Shown: positions 35,503 through 44,197 of the stretch, in pieces | Layout of the letters: every line of letters begins with the position of its first letter | Position numbering within the stretch: the stretch's first letter is position 1 | Assembly (NCBI RefSeq): GCF_900111925.1 | Contig: NZ_FOKA01000016.1 | Span: 17,588-81,587 of the forward strand | Reading direction: 5' to 3' | DNA length: 64,000 nt | Source: Cellulomonas marina | GTDB taxonomy: Bacteria > Actinomycetota > Actinomycetes > Actinomycetales > Cellulomonadaceae | Notes under the pieces: model-generated | Seen by the model: the letters and a program-made list of their open reading frames with translations, nothing else | Database searches by the model: none | Told to the model about the DNA's origin: nothing | Made by a program: the position numbers and the translations under genes

Positions 35503-35592
35503 GCACCCTCCGCCTCTCTGCGGGTCCGACGACGCCGTCGGACGGCTCGGTCCGACAGCGGCGTCGGACGCCCCCCTCAACCGGGCGGCGCT

Positions 35593-35605
35593 GGTTACGC
35601 TAACC
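35593..35605. promoter_or_regulatory. Candidate operator of the beta-galactoside operon
   Basis: Perfect inverted repeat GGTTA-CGC-TAACC, 91-103 bases upstream of the solute-binding protein start. The ROK regulator at the operon end is the obvious candidate binder. A similar sequence GTTACCC lies nearby at 35642-35648. Assignment is by position only. Confidence 0.55.
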
Positions 35606-35767
35606 CATAGACGAACTAGTCGGAAGAGCGCTTGCCGAATCGTTACCCGGCGGTCGGTCCTCCGGTCCGACGCGGTCCTTGGCTCGCGCCGCGGTGGACA
35701 CGGCCCGGACCACGGCACAGGGTCGGGGGATGGAGGACATCCACCTCGACCGGCCGGACCTCTCCCC

Positions 35768-36193
35768 GTGAGCGCCGGGAACCCGCTGCAGCGGTTCGTC
35801 GACGCCCAGGACGCGGAGGGCGCGTACGACCGCGCCCTGGCCGAGCTGCGCCGCGGCAGGAAGACCAGCCACTGGATCTGGTTCGTCCTGCCGCAGGTGG
35901 CAGGGCTGGGGCAGAGCGAGATGTCGCGCCGCTACGCCCTGGCCGGGGTCGACGAGGCCCGCGCGTACCTCGCGCACCCCGTGCTCGGCCCGCGCCTGCG
36001 CGAGACGACGGACCTGCTGCTCGCGACACCCTCCGCCGACCCGGTCGCCGTCCTCGGGACCGTCGACGCGGTCAAGGTGCGCAGCGCCATGACGCTGTTC
36101 GCGCAGGCCGCGCCCGACGAGCCCGCCTTCCGTGCGGTCCTCGAGCGCTGGTACGACGGCGTGGAGGACGACGAGACGCTGCGCCGGCTGTAG
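35768..36193 (+). CDS. DUF1810 family protein
   Basis: A soluble protein of 141 residues from the GTG at 35768, starting SAGNPLQRFVDAQDAEG after the initiator. The family signature RRGRKTSHWIWFVLPQVAGLG is split here as RRGRKTSHWIWF and VLPQVAGLGQSEMSRRYAL. YLAHPVLGPRLRETT and VDAVKVRSAMTLFAQAAP follow. The family relates to the YbiA/NADAR-like calpastatin group; function is not established. It is convergent with the NAGGN-type gene, 42 bases between stops. Confidence 0.88.
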   Translation: MSAGNPLQRFVDAQDAEGAYDRALAELRRGRKTSHWIWFVLPQVAGLGQSEMSRRYALAGVDEARAYLAHPVLGPRLRETTDLLLATPSADPVAVLGTVDAVKVRSAMTLFAQAAPDEPAFRAVLERWYDGVEDDETLRRL

Positions 36194-36235
36194 CCCCGGG
36201 ACGCGAGCGGCGCAGGGGCGTCCGGGGCGCGGCGT

Positions 36236-37375
36236 TCAGCGCACCCCGTGCGTCTGGAGCCACAGCTCGAGCAGGCCCAACGGCCACAGCCGGTTGACGC
36301 CGGTGGGGCTGCGGCCCTCGTCGGGCCGCTCGAGCAGGGGGTCGAGGTGCTCGGGACGGAACAGGCCCCGCTCCTTGGCCGCCGTCGACGTGAGCGCGTC
36401 GCGGACGAGGTCGAGGACCGGTCCGTCGAGGTGGGTCACGGCGGGCACCGGGATGTAGCCCTTGGGCCGGTCGATCACCTCGGCGGGCACGAGGCGCCGC
36501 GCCACGGCCCGCAGCACACCCTTGCCGCCCTCGGCCAGCTTGAGCTCCGGCGGGCACGCGGCCGCCAGCTCGACCAAGAGCACGCCCACCGGCACGTCGG
36601 CCACCATGCGCCGCCGTACCGCGGTGGTCAGGGCGTCCTGCACCGCGTCCGTCCAGTCCTCGGCGGTCCACCCCGCGTGCTCGGCCCGGCGCTCGTAGGA
36701 CGGCGACCAGTACCGGTGGTCGCGGGTGGTGCCGTCGGGCTCGACGACGCGCACCGTCGCCGGCGGGAGCTTCTCCACGCCGCGCAGGAGCGTGCGCGGC
36801 GCCGGCCCCACGGCCCGCCACGTGAGGTAGTGGTGCAGACCCACGCGGTCGATCGTCGTGTCGACGTCGCCGCCGGCCAGCAGCGCGGGCAGGGTCGAGG
36901 CGAACCGCAGCCGTCGGGCGGTGAGCGACAGGTACAGCGGCTTCACGCCCAGCCGGTCGCGCGCGAGCACGACGCGCCCGGTCCCGCGCTCGAGGACGAC
37001 CACCGCGAACATCCCCACGAGGTGCTCGACGAAGCCCGTGCCCCACCGGTGGTAGGCCGCGAGCACCACCTCGGTGTCGCACGCCGAGCGGAACCGGTAG
37101 CCGTGGCCGCGCAGCCTCTCGCGGAGCTCGCGGTAGTTGTAGACGCAGCCGTTGAAGACCAGGGCGAGACCGAGGTCGTCGTCGACCCAGGGCTTGGCAC
37201 CCGCGTCGCTGGTGTCGATCACCGCCAGCCGCCGGTGCCCGAGCGCGACGGGCCCCTCGGACCAGCTCCCCGCGCCGTCGGGTCCGCGCGGGGCCTGCGC
37301 CTCGCACATCCGCGCGACCGCCGCCGCGTCGGCCCGCGACCCGTCGGCGGTCACCTCACCGCACACCCCGCACAT
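36236..37375 (-). CDS. N-acetylglutaminylglutamine amidotransferase-like protein, synthetase core deleted
   Basis: Resembles the asparagine-synthase-like enzyme that makes the osmolyte N-acetylglutaminylglutamine amide. It has 379 residues; full family members have about 590. The glutaminase domain (1-200) is intact: nucleophile Cys2 in MCGVCGE, RGPDGAGSW, GHRRLAVID, FNGCVYNYRELRERL, DTEVVLAAYHRWG, ARDRLGVKPLYLS. The synthetase domain reads MVADVPVGVLL and jumps directly to VELAAACPPELKLAEGGKG near residue 266. The ATP-pyrophosphatase SGGxDS loop and about 200 residues are missing, in frame. The C-terminus (VIDRPKGYIPVPAV) is normal. It could hydrolyse glutamine but not amidate. Confidence 0.85.
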   Translation of the reverse strand: MCGVCGEVTADGSRADAAAVARMCEAQAPRGPDGAGSWSEGPVALGHRRLAVIDTSDAGAKPWVDDDLGLALVFNGCVYNYRELRERLRGHGYRFRSACDTEVVLAAYHRWGTGFVEHLVGMFAVVVLERGTGRVVLARDRLGVKPLYLSLTARRLRFASTLPALLAGGDVDTTIDRVGLHHYLTWRAVGPAPRTLLRGVEKLPPATVRVVEPDGTTRDHRYWSPSYERRAEHAGWTAEDWTDAVQDALTTAVRRRMVADVPVGVLLVELAAACPPELKLAEGGKGVLRAVARRLVPAEVIDRPKGYIPVPAVTHLDGPVLDLVRDALTSTAAKERGLFRPEHLDPLLERPDEGRSPTGVNRLWPLGLLELWLQTHGVR

Positions 37376-37412
37376 GCCTGCTGGTCCTCTCGGTCCGCGC
37401 GGGGGTCTCCAC

Positions 37413-38288
37413 TCAGGACGTCGAGCCTGGCACGGGCGGCCCCGGGGCGCGCGCGGGGGCCCGTCCGGCGAGGCGCTCCAGCTCGTCGAGCAGCACGGGG
37501 TCCAGGCCGTCCAGCAGCGTGCGGTGCTCGAGGTTCTCCGTCCCGGCCCAGGCCTGCAGCCGGGCCGGGAGCCGTCCGGCCGTGCGTCCCAGCGCCGCGA
37601 GCAGCCCCTCGACCCGCACGGCGACCTCGCCGCGCAGCGGGACGACGGCCGCGGGATCCGTCTCCCCGACGAGCAGCTCGTGGCGGTCGAGCAGCCGCGC
37701 CAGCTCCGGGACGGGCGCCGGGTGGTCGTCGACCCGCAGGTCCACGCGGGCGGACGTGCGCAGCTGCAGCACGCCCGACCCGGACGCGACGACGAGGGCC
37801 GCGCTCTGCCGCCCCCGCCGGTCCCCACCGGCCGCGTCGCCGGCCGCCAGCCCGGCCAGGAGCCGCCGCGCGAGCGTCCCGGTGGCCCCCTGGGAGGCAC
37901 GGAGCATCGCGGGCAGGACGGCCTCGTCGGCCAGGAGGTTGCCCGCCGCGACGACGCCGTCGCCCACGAGGTGGCAGGCCACGTCCGAGCAGCCCTCCCC
38001 GGTCCAGGCGCCGGGCGGACCCGTCGCCGCCACGACCGCGACCTGCCGCTCCGTCCGCCCCGGGTCCCCGGCCACGAGCAGCTCCACCGTGCGCGGGGCG
38101 GTGCGACCCTGGCGCAGCAGCCGCAGCCCCGCGTCGCGGAACAGGACGTTCGTGCTCGCCTGCGTCGCCAGGGCGCCCACGCCGGCGGCCACCGCCGGGA
38201 CCGTGGCGCCGACGGCGAGGTACTTCGACGCGGTGGCGACGCCGAACGTGCGGCCGTCGTCGTCGCGCGCGACGAGCGAGAAGGTCAC
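37413..38288 (-). CDS. DUF1028 family protein (Ntn-hydrolase-like)
   Basis: A 291-residue protein starting VTFSLVARDDDGRTFGVATASKYLAVGA from the GTG at 38286-38288; fragments TFSLVARD and GVATASKYLAVGA are diagnostic of DUF1028. The conserved Thr after the initiator could become an N-terminal nucleophile, as the family has been related to Ntn hydrolases; this is inference. ALATQASTNVLFRDAGLRLL and VVAAGNLLADEAVL are further family segments. The last 90 residues form a C-terminal extension with a peptidoglycan-binding-like look in the family. It lies 37 bases upstream of the NAGGN-type gene on the same strand. Confidence 0.82.
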   Translation of the reverse strand: MTFSLVARDDDGRTFGVATASKYLAVGATVPAVAAGVGALATQASTNVLFRDAGLRLLRQGRTAPRTVELLVAGDPGRTERQVAVVAATGPPGAWTGEGCSDVACHLVGDGVVAAGNLLADEAVLPAMLRASQGATGTLARRLLAGLAAGDAAGGDRRGRQSAALVVASGSGVLQLRTSARVDLRVDDHPAPVPELARLLDRHELLVGETDPAAVVPLRGEVAVRVEGLLAALGRTAGRLPARLQAWAGTENLEHRTLLDGLDPVLLDELERLAGRAPARAPGPPVPGSTS

Positions 38289-38472
38289 CGCGCCCTCCCC
38301 GTCCCGGTCCCCGCCGTCCGGCCCCGTACCGTTCCACCCGTCCCGACCCGTGCCGTCCTGACCGACGCCGTCCGGGCCCGCCGTCCAGGGGATCACGCCC
38401 GGCCCGCCGCCGCCCCCTCGCCGGCGCGGGCACCCCTGCTCCCCGGGCCCGCCGTCGGGTAGACCGTGGTGC

Positions 38473-39168
38473 GTGGACGGCGACCTGACCCTGCTGCTGG
38501 TGCTCGACCTCGTCGGCACCTTCGCGTTCGCGCTCAACGGCGCCCTGACGGCGGTGCGGGTGGCGCACGTCGACATCGTGGGCGTCGTCACGCTCGGGGT
38601 CATCACCGGGCTCGGCGGCGGGATCGTGCGGGACATCCTGCTCGGGGCCCTGCCGCCAGCCACCTTCGGCGACTGGCGCTACCTCGCCGTCGCCGCCGCG
38701 GGCGGGCTGCTGGCGTTCTGGTTCGGGCACCACCTGCACCGGCTCGCGGGGACCATCGCGGTGCTCGACGCCGCCGGCCTCAGCCTCTTCGCCGTGGCCG
38801 GCGCCGCGCGGGCGCTCGAGCTAGGCGCCGGGCCCGCGCAGGCGGTCATCCTCGGGGCGACGACCGCCGTCGGTGGCGGCACCCTGCGCGACGTGCTGCT
38901 GCGCCGGGTGCCGAGCGTCCTGACGAACGAGCTGTACGCGATCCCGGCCCTCGTCGGGGCGACGCTGGCCGTGCTGGCCGCGCGCGGCGGGGTCGAGGAG
39001 GTGCTGGGCGCGCCGGCCGCCGTCGGGGCGGCGGCCGCGTGCTTCGTCGTGCGTGTCGTCGGGATGCGGCTGGGGCTGGACGCTCCCCGCCCGCGGGCGC
39101 GGCCCTCGTGGCCCGACGGGGCGGGCGGGGACCCGGGCGACGAGGGCCCGCGGACGTCGACCGGCTGA
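38473..39168 (+). CDS. TRIC/UPF0126 family membrane channel (YadS/YicG-like)
   Basis: Membrane protein of 231 residues with two repeats of three helices each. Each repeat carries the glycine-rich kink motif: ITGLGGGIVRDILLGALPP in repeat 1 and TTAVGGGTLRDVLLRRVPS in repeat 2. Prokaryotic TRIC homologues form trimeric K+-permeable channels. The hydrophilic 35-residue C-terminus is Pro/Arg/Gly-rich. It is divergent from the DUF1028 gene and convergent with the gene at 39178 (nine bases apart). Confidence 0.92.
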   Translation: MDGDLTLLLVLDLVGTFAFALNGALTAVRVAHVDIVGVVTLGVITGLGGGIVRDILLGALPPATFGDWRYLAVAAAGGLLAFWFGHHLHRLAGTIAVLDAAGLSLFAVAGAARALELGAGPAQAVILGATTAVGGGTLRDVLLRRVPSVLTNELYAIPALVGATLAVLAARGGVEEVLGAPAAVGAAAACFVVRVVGMRLGLDAPRPRARPSWPDGAGGDPGDEGPRTSTG

Positions 39169-39177
39169 GGAACGCCG

Positions 39178-39588
39178 TCAGCCGCCGGGGGCGAGGCCCG
39201 CGTACCACTCGGCGTAGACCGTCGTGCGGGCCAGGTGCTGCGTGAGGTCGGGAGCGCCGTCGTCCCACCACACCGGGCCGCGCTCCCCCAGCGCGACCTT
39301 GGCGGCGTCGACCCTGGCGCGGGCCGCCTCCCGTGCCGCGGGATCGCCCGCGCGCATCGCGGCACCCTTGGCCCGGCGGGCCGCCATGAGCTCGTGCGTG
39401 AGCTCCGCGCGACGCCCCTCGTCGAGCGCGGGGTCCGAGCGCCGCCACAGCCGGCCGCGCACCACGAGGTAACGGCCGTCGGGGGTGACGGGCGGGCCGT
39501 CGCCTCTGGGGGGCTGCTCGTCCGGGCGCGCCTCGTCCGGGCGCGGCTCGTCCGGGCGCGGCTCGTCGGGGCGCGGCTCGTCGGGCAC
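39178..39588 (-). CDS. Conserved hypothetical protein with N-terminal PDEPR repeats
   Basis: A 136-residue soluble protein. The first 25 residues are five copies of a 5-residue unit (PDEPR, with variants PDEAR and PDEQP) encoded by a 15-base tandem DNA repeat. The rest has a conserved-looking core: GRYLVVRGRLWRRSDPAL, LTHELMAARRAKGAAMR, RVDAAKVALGERGPVWWDDG. Similar short proteins occur widely in proteobacteria and actinobacteria, sometimes mislabelled as Tol transport proteins. Function is unknown. Its stop overlaps nothing; the hydrolase gene ends one base away upstream. Confidence 0.8.
   Translation of the reverse strand: MPDEPRPDEPRPDEPRPDEARPDEQPPRGDGPPVTPDGRYLVVRGRLWRRSDPALDEGRRAELTHELMAARRAKGAAMRAGDPAAREAARARVDAAKVALGERGPVWWDDGAPDLTQHLARTTVYAEWYAGLAPGG
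39518..39588. repeat. 15-base tandem repeat encoding PDEPR units
   Basis: About five copies of a 15-base unit close to CGTCCGGGCGCGGCT at the 5' end of the hypothetical gene; the outer copies differ by a few bases. In-frame length variation between strains is expected. Confidence 0.8.
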
Positions 39589-39589
39589 G

Positions 39590-40507
39590 TCAGGGCACCG
39601 GCAGGGCCAGGCGCTGCTCCAGCCACCGCGCGCACGCGCCGAACCAGCCCGCGGCGACGTCGTCGACCTGGGTCGCGCTGCCCGCCGTCGCGGCCGTGGC
39701 GAGCGCGAGGCCGTGGCCGCCGCGCTCGTGGACGTGCAGCTCGAACGGCACGCCGGCGTCCGCGAGCGCGGCGGCGAACGCCAGGGAGTGCCGCGCGGGG
39801 ACCAGGGCGTCCGCGGCGGTGTGCCAGAGGAAGCTGGGCGGGGTCGACGGACCGACGTGCCGCGCCGGGCTCAGCGCGAGCTCCGTGGCGGCGTCCGGCG
39901 TGGCCGTCCCGAGCAGCGCGACGTGGGCCGCGCGCATCACCTGCCGCACCCCCTCGTCGGCGGGCTCCACCCACTCCTCGAGGCGCACGTAGTCCGTGAG
40001 CGCGTAGCCGAGCACCAGCGCGGCCGGCCGCAGCGCGGCCGCGTCCACCCCGAGGGCCTCCGTCAGCAGCGGGCGGTGCCAGTGCGTGCCGTACATCGCC
40101 GCGTTGTGCCCGCCGGCGGAGAACCCGCACAGCGCCAGGCGGTCGGGGTCGAGGTGCCACCCCGCCGCCCGCTCCTTGATGCGCAGCACCGCCAGCGCCA
40201 CGTCCCGCAGGGGGCCCGGGTGCCGGCAGTGGTCCTTCGGCTCGACGACCGTCGCGGGGTCGACGCCGGAGGGGACGGCGCCGTACGTCGAGTAGCGCAG
40301 GACGAACGCGTGGTACCCCAGGGCGGCGAACGCGAGCGCGACGGGCTCGCCCTCGCGGTCGGAGCACCCGAGGTACGCGCCGCCCGGCAGCACCAGCACC
40401 GCGGGGCGCGGGGCCCCGGCCAGGAGCTCCGGGGAGTCGTCGAGGACGTAGGTGGTGAGCGTGACGTCGTCGCGGTCGTCGTGCAGCCGCAGCGTCTCGG
40501 TGCGCAT
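39590..40507 (-). CDS. Alpha/beta hydrolase (carbohydrate acetyl-esterase-like)
   Basis: A 305-residue cytosolic hydrolase of the BD-FAE/acetyl xylan esterase group. AVLVLPGGAYLGCSDREGEP is the oxyanion-type Gly-Gly motif, LALCGFSAGGHNAAMYG the nucleophile elbow (GFSAGG), PPSFLWHTAADALVPARHS contains the acid Asp, and HERGGHGLALA the catalytic His. All triad residues are present. It lies between two sugar-uptake operons and may deacetylate imported oligosaccharides; this is inferred from context. Confidence 0.88.
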   Translation of the reverse strand: MRTETLRLHDDRDDVTLTTYVLDDSPELLAGAPRPAVLVLPGGAYLGCSDREGEPVALAFAALGYHAFVLRYSTYGAVPSGVDPATVVEPKDHCRHPGPLRDVALAVLRIKERAAGWHLDPDRLALCGFSAGGHNAAMYGTHWHRPLLTEALGVDAAALRPAALVLGYALTDYVRLEEWVEPADEGVRQVMRAAHVALLGTATPDAATELALSPARHVGPSTPPSFLWHTAADALVPARHSLAFAAALADAGVPFELHVHERGGHGLALATAATAGSATQVDDVAAGWFGACARWLEQRLALPVP

Positions 40508-40603
40508 GGCGTCGATCCTGCCGGACGCGCCGCGCGGGGGGTCCCGCGCGGCACGCCGACGAGGTGCGACGACGAGGTGCGACGACGGCCGGTACGGGCG
40601 GCG

Positions 40604-41554
40604 TCAGCCCTTGACCGACCCCGCGAGCAGCCCTCGGACGAAGTAGCGCTGCAGCGCGAGGAACACGACGACCGGGACCAGCATGGCGACGAACGCACCG
40701 GAGGACAGCAGGTGCCACGTCTCGCCACGGTCGCCGGCGAGGGTCGCGAGGCGCACGGTGAGCGGCGAGACCTGGCGCTGGGAGCCGAAGACGAGCGAGA
40801 CGAGCAGGTCGTTCCACACCCAGAGGAACTGGAAGATCGCGAACGCCGCGACCGCCGGGACCAGCAGGGGCATGAGCACGCGGAAGAAGATCTGCACGTG
40901 CCCCGCGCCGTCGACACGGGCCGCCTCCACCAGCGACGGCGGGATGTCCTTCATGAAGTTGTGCAGCAGGAAGATCGCCAGCGGCAGCGCGAAGATCGAG
41001 TGCGACAGCCACACCGCCCAGAACGACCCCGCGAGGTCCCACCGCACGTACTGCGTGAGCAGCGGGATCATCGTGATCTGGATGGGGATGATCTGGAGCG
41101 CGAAGACCGCCACGAAGAGGATGTTGCGGCCCTTGAACTCGATCCACGCGAAGGCGTAGGCCGCGAGCAGCGCGATGCTGATGGGGATGACCACCGCGGG
41201 GATCGTCACCACGACGGAGTTCAGGACGTACTGCGCGAGCGGCTGGTCGCCCTCGAAGAGCACCTGCTGGTAGTTGTCGAGCGTCACGCGGGGGGCGCCG
41301 AAGAAGTTCCACCAGCCGTTGGCCCGGATGTCCTGGACCGGCCGGAACGACGTCACGAGCAGCCCGAAGGTCGGCACGGTCCACAGCACGGCGATCGCGA
41401 TCGCGATGCCCGAGGCCCAGGGCGAGCTGAGCCGCCGGCGCGCGCGGTCGGCGCGGCGCCCGATGCCGGCGCGCAGCTCCGGGGCGCGGCCGCCGCCCGC
41501 CTCGCCCGTCGTCGCCGCGCCGAAGGCCTGCGGGGGTGCCGGGTTCGTGGTCAT
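40604..41554 (-). CDS. Carbohydrate ABC transporter permease 2b (MalG type)
   Basis: Inner-membrane permease, 316 residues, ATG at 41552-41554 overlapping the upstream permease stop (ATGA). Six hydrophobic segments start with ASGIAIAIAVLWTVPTFGLLV. The EAA loop reads LVEAARVDGAGHVQIFFRVLMP near residue 215. The ending RYFVRGLLAGSVKG is the canonical MalG-type terminus. No ATPase gene is adjacent. Confidence 0.94.
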   Translation of the reverse strand: MTTNPAPPQAFGAATTGEAGGGRAPELRAGIGRRADRARRRLSSPWASGIAIAIAVLWTVPTFGLLVTSFRPVQDIRANGWWNFFGAPRVTLDNYQQVLFEGDQPLAQYVLNSVVVTIPAVVIPISIALLAAYAFAWIEFKGRNILFVAVFALQIIPIQITMIPLLTQYVRWDLAGSFWAVWLSHSIFALPLAIFLLHNFMKDIPPSLVEAARVDGAGHVQIFFRVLMPLLVPAVAAFAIFQFLWVWNDLLVSLVFGSQRQVSPLTVRLATLAGDRGETWHLLSSGAFVAMLVPVVVFLALQRYFVRGLLAGSVKG

Positions 41555-42582
41555 CGGATCTCCTCCGAGAGGCGCAGCTGACGGACGTTGTAGACCACGA
41601 CGGGGATGACGATGAGGAAGAGGATCACGGCCAGCGCCGCGCCCATCCCGGCGTTCCCCTGCACGAAGCTCTGGGCGTAGAACTCGTTGGCGACGACGGA
41701 CGTGCCGAAGTTGCCGCCCGTCATCGTCCGGACGATGTCGAAGACCTTGAGCGTCGTCATGGCGATGGTCGTGACGACCACGACGAGGGCGGGCCGGATG
41801 CTCGGCACGGTGATGTACCGGAACATCTCCAGGCCCTTGAGCCCGTCGAGCGTGGCGGCCTCGACGATGTCGTCGGGGATCGCCTTGATCGCCGCGGACA
41901 GGATGGTCATCGCGAAGCCCGCCTGGATCCAGATGAGCACCGCGATGAGGAAGACGTTGTTCAGCGGCTGGTCGACGAGGAACTGGTACGGGTCGAGCCC
42001 CAGCCAGACGAGCAGCTGGTTGGCCAGGCCCGTCTGCGCCCGCGAGGCGTCCCGGTACTCGTAGACGAAGCGCCAGATGATCGAGGCCCCGACCAGCGAG
42101 ATCGCCATCGGCAGGAAGATCAGGGCCTTGGCGACCTTCTCGAACCGCGTCCGGTCGACGACGACCGCGTAGACGAGCCCGATGAACGTGGCCAGCGTCG
42201 GCACCAGCAGCACCCACAGCGCCGTGTTGCGCAGGACCACCTGGAAGGACTCCTGCGTGAAGGCTGTGACGTAGTTGTCCAGCCCGACGAACTCCGTGCC
42301 GTTGCGGTTGAAGAAGGACCCGTAGGTGGTGCGCAGCGCGGGGTAGACCAGCCCGAACGCGAGCGCGAGCAGCGCCGGCCCGGCGAAGGCGGCGGTGACC
42401 GCCCACGACGGCACGCGCTTCGGCCGGTCGACGGCCAGGAGGACCGCGCCCATGACCGCGACGAACAGCAGGATCGCCACGAGCATGAGCGCGAGCTTGT
42501 GCCCCGGCGTCTCGGCGTCCAGCAGGAAGTCCTTGGTGATGCCCCAGAAGTAGCCGACCCACAACCCGATGTTCTCGACCAT
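41551..42582 (-). CDS. Carbohydrate ABC transporter permease 2a (MalF type)
   Basis: Permease of 343 residues, ATG at 42580-42582. Unlike the first operon's MalF protein, it has an extra N-terminal region with additional hydrophobic segments (ALMLVAILLFVAVMGAVLL), giving about eight in total. GLDNYVTAFTQESFQVVLRN and the EAA loop IVEAATLDGLKGLEMFRYITVP identify the subfamily. It is most like alpha-glucoside-type (AglF) permeases, which share this N-terminal extension; substrate is inferred only. Confidence 0.92.
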   Translation of the reverse strand: MVENIGLWVGYFWGITKDFLLDAETPGHKLALMLVAILLFVAVMGAVLLAVDRPKRVPSWAVTAAFAGPALLALAFGLVYPALRTTYGSFFNRNGTEFVGLDNYVTAFTQESFQVVLRNTALWVLLVPTLATFIGLVYAVVVDRTRFEKVAKALIFLPMAISLVGASIIWRFVYEYRDASRAQTGLANQLLVWLGLDPYQFLVDQPLNNVFLIAVLIWIQAGFAMTILSAAIKAIPDDIVEAATLDGLKGLEMFRYITVPSIRPALVVVVTTIAMTTLKVFDIVRTMTGGNFGTSVVANEFYAQSFVQGNAGMGAALAVILFLIVIPVVVYNVRQLRLSEEIR

Positions 42583-42694
42583 GCACGCCTCCGCGCTCCG
42601 GGGGACGCGACGGCGTGCCGCCGCGTCCCCGACGATCAGGACCCCGTCGGACGGCGGGGGCCGGGACGTCCCGACCCCCGCCGCCAACGGTGCG

Positions 42695-44104
42695 TCAGCT
42701 GGCGGGCCAGGAGCCCTCGATGTCGGAGAGCACCTGCTCCGAGCTCGTGCTCGGGTCGCTGAGCCAGTTCGTCATGCCGGTCCAGAACGAGCCGGCACCC
42801 ACCGGCCCGGGCATGAGGTCGGACGCGTCGAACCGGAACGTGTACTCGTCGCTCGCGAGGATCTCGCTGGCGAGCCGGTCGATCGGCGACTGCAGCAGCT
42901 CGACGTCCAGGCCGCTGTTGGCGGAGACCCAGCCGGCGTTGCTGACCTCGGCCTTGTCGTTGGCCCACACGTCGCTGGCGAGGAAGGCGTGGAAGGCCTG
43001 GACCTCGGGACGCTCCTCGAAGGAGACGACGAACTCGCCGCCACCGAGCATCGGCTTCTCGTCGGCCGTGGCGCCCGGCAGGTAGAAGGCGAAGACGTCG
43101 CCGTCCTCGGCGATCTCGACGCCCTCCTGCGCCTGCTGCCAGTTCACGCCGTAGAAGTTGGCGGCGCGGTGCATCCAGCAGGAGCCGTCGAGGATCGGGA
43201 AGCCGCCCGCGTCCCACGCGGTCGTCGCGATGCTCGAGACGTCGCCGAGACCGCCGTTGACGTAGTCCGGGTTGCGCAGGATCTCGCCCGCGGTGTCCAG
43301 CGCCTCGACGACCTGCGGGTCGTCGAAGGGGATCTCGTGCGTGTACCACTGGTCGTAGACGTCCGGGCCGGCGGTGCGCAGGACCACGTCCTCGAGCCAG
43401 TCGGTGGCCGGCCAGCCCGTCGCGTCACCCGAGGCGATGCCGACGCACCACGGCTTGGTGTCGGGGTGCTCGGCCACGATCCGGTCGGACAGGGCGATGA
43501 GCTCGTCCCAGGTCGTGGGGATCTCGTAGCCCGCCTCGGCGAACATGCTCGGGGAGTACCAGACGAAGGACTTCGCGTTGGCGCCGAGGGGCGAGCCGTA
43601 CAGCGTGCCGTCGACCGTGCCGTACTCGCGCCACTCCTCGGTGAAGAACTCGTCGACGTTGGCCGCGACCTCCTCGGACGCCGGGAGGATGGCGTCGGGG
43701 AAGTCCTTGACGAGGCGCTGCAGCAGGCCGGGCTGCGGGATGTACGCGATGTCGGGCGCGCTGCCGGACTGGATCCGCACGGCGATCTGGGCCTCGAACT
43801 CGTCGTTGGCCTCGTAGACGATGTCGGTGCCGGTGCAGCGCTCGTACTCCTCGTACGACGCCTCCTGCGCGGTCGCCTCGTCGCCGGTGATGGTGGTGTA
43901 GACGGAGACCTCGGTGTCCTGGAGGTCGCCCATCTCGATGAACGGGGCGTAGTCCTCGCAGCCCTCCGCGACCTCGCCGCCGCCACCGCCCTCGCCGCCG
44001 CCGCCCTCCGAGGGGGGCGGCGTGCACGCCGCCAGGACCGCGGCCAGGGCGGCCGTGCCGGCCATCGTGGCCGCGAGCCCCCGGCCCCTGCTGATGCTGC
44101 TCAT
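42695..44104 (-). CDS. Sugar ABC transporter solute-binding lipoprotein 2
   Basis: Extracytoplasmic receptor, 469 residues, ATG at 44102-44104. Lipobox LAAC (Cys near residue 27) then a Gly-rich linker. Segments VSVYTTITGDEATAQEASYEEYERCTGTDIVYEAN, SGSAPDIAYIPQPGLLQRLV and YGSPLGANAKSFVWYSP match alpha-glucoside-binding (AglE-like) proteins. Four Cys in the mature part (CEDY, RCTG, WCVG, SCWM) could form disulfides. It precedes two permeases by about 110 bases; a LacI-like operator lies upstream. Confidence 0.92.
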   Translation of the reverse strand: MSSISRGRGLAATMAGTAALAAVLAACTPPPSEGGGGEGGGGGEVAEGCEDYAPFIEMGDLQDTEVSVYTTITGDEATAQEASYEEYERCTGTDIVYEANDEFEAQIAVRIQSGSAPDIAYIPQPGLLQRLVKDFPDAILPASEEVAANVDEFFTEEWREYGTVDGTLYGSPLGANAKSFVWYSPSMFAEAGYEIPTTWDELIALSDRIVAEHPDTKPWCVGIASGDATGWPATDWLEDVVLRTAGPDVYDQWYTHEIPFDDPQVVEALDTAGEILRNPDYVNGGLGDVSSIATTAWDAGGFPILDGSCWMHRAANFYGVNWQQAQEGVEIAEDGDVFAFYLPGATADEKPMLGGGEFVVSFEERPEVQAFHAFLASDVWANDKAEVSNAGWVSANSGLDVELLQSPIDRLASEILASDEYTFRFDASDLMPGPVGAGSFWTGMTNWLSDPSTSSEQVLSDIEGSWPAS

Positions 44105-44197
44105 GCGAGTACCTCCACGTCGACGTGGGGACGGGTACGCCCCTGAGCCCTCTGCGGCGACCACGTCCTGTTCGAGCCACCGTGCCGGGCACCTCAC

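Noticed and set aside
37376..37900. N-terminal extension of the NAGGN amidotransferase frame
   Set aside because: Class II glutaminases need Cys at position 2 after Met removal, so MCGVCGE is the true start; the extension overlaps the DUF1028 gene.
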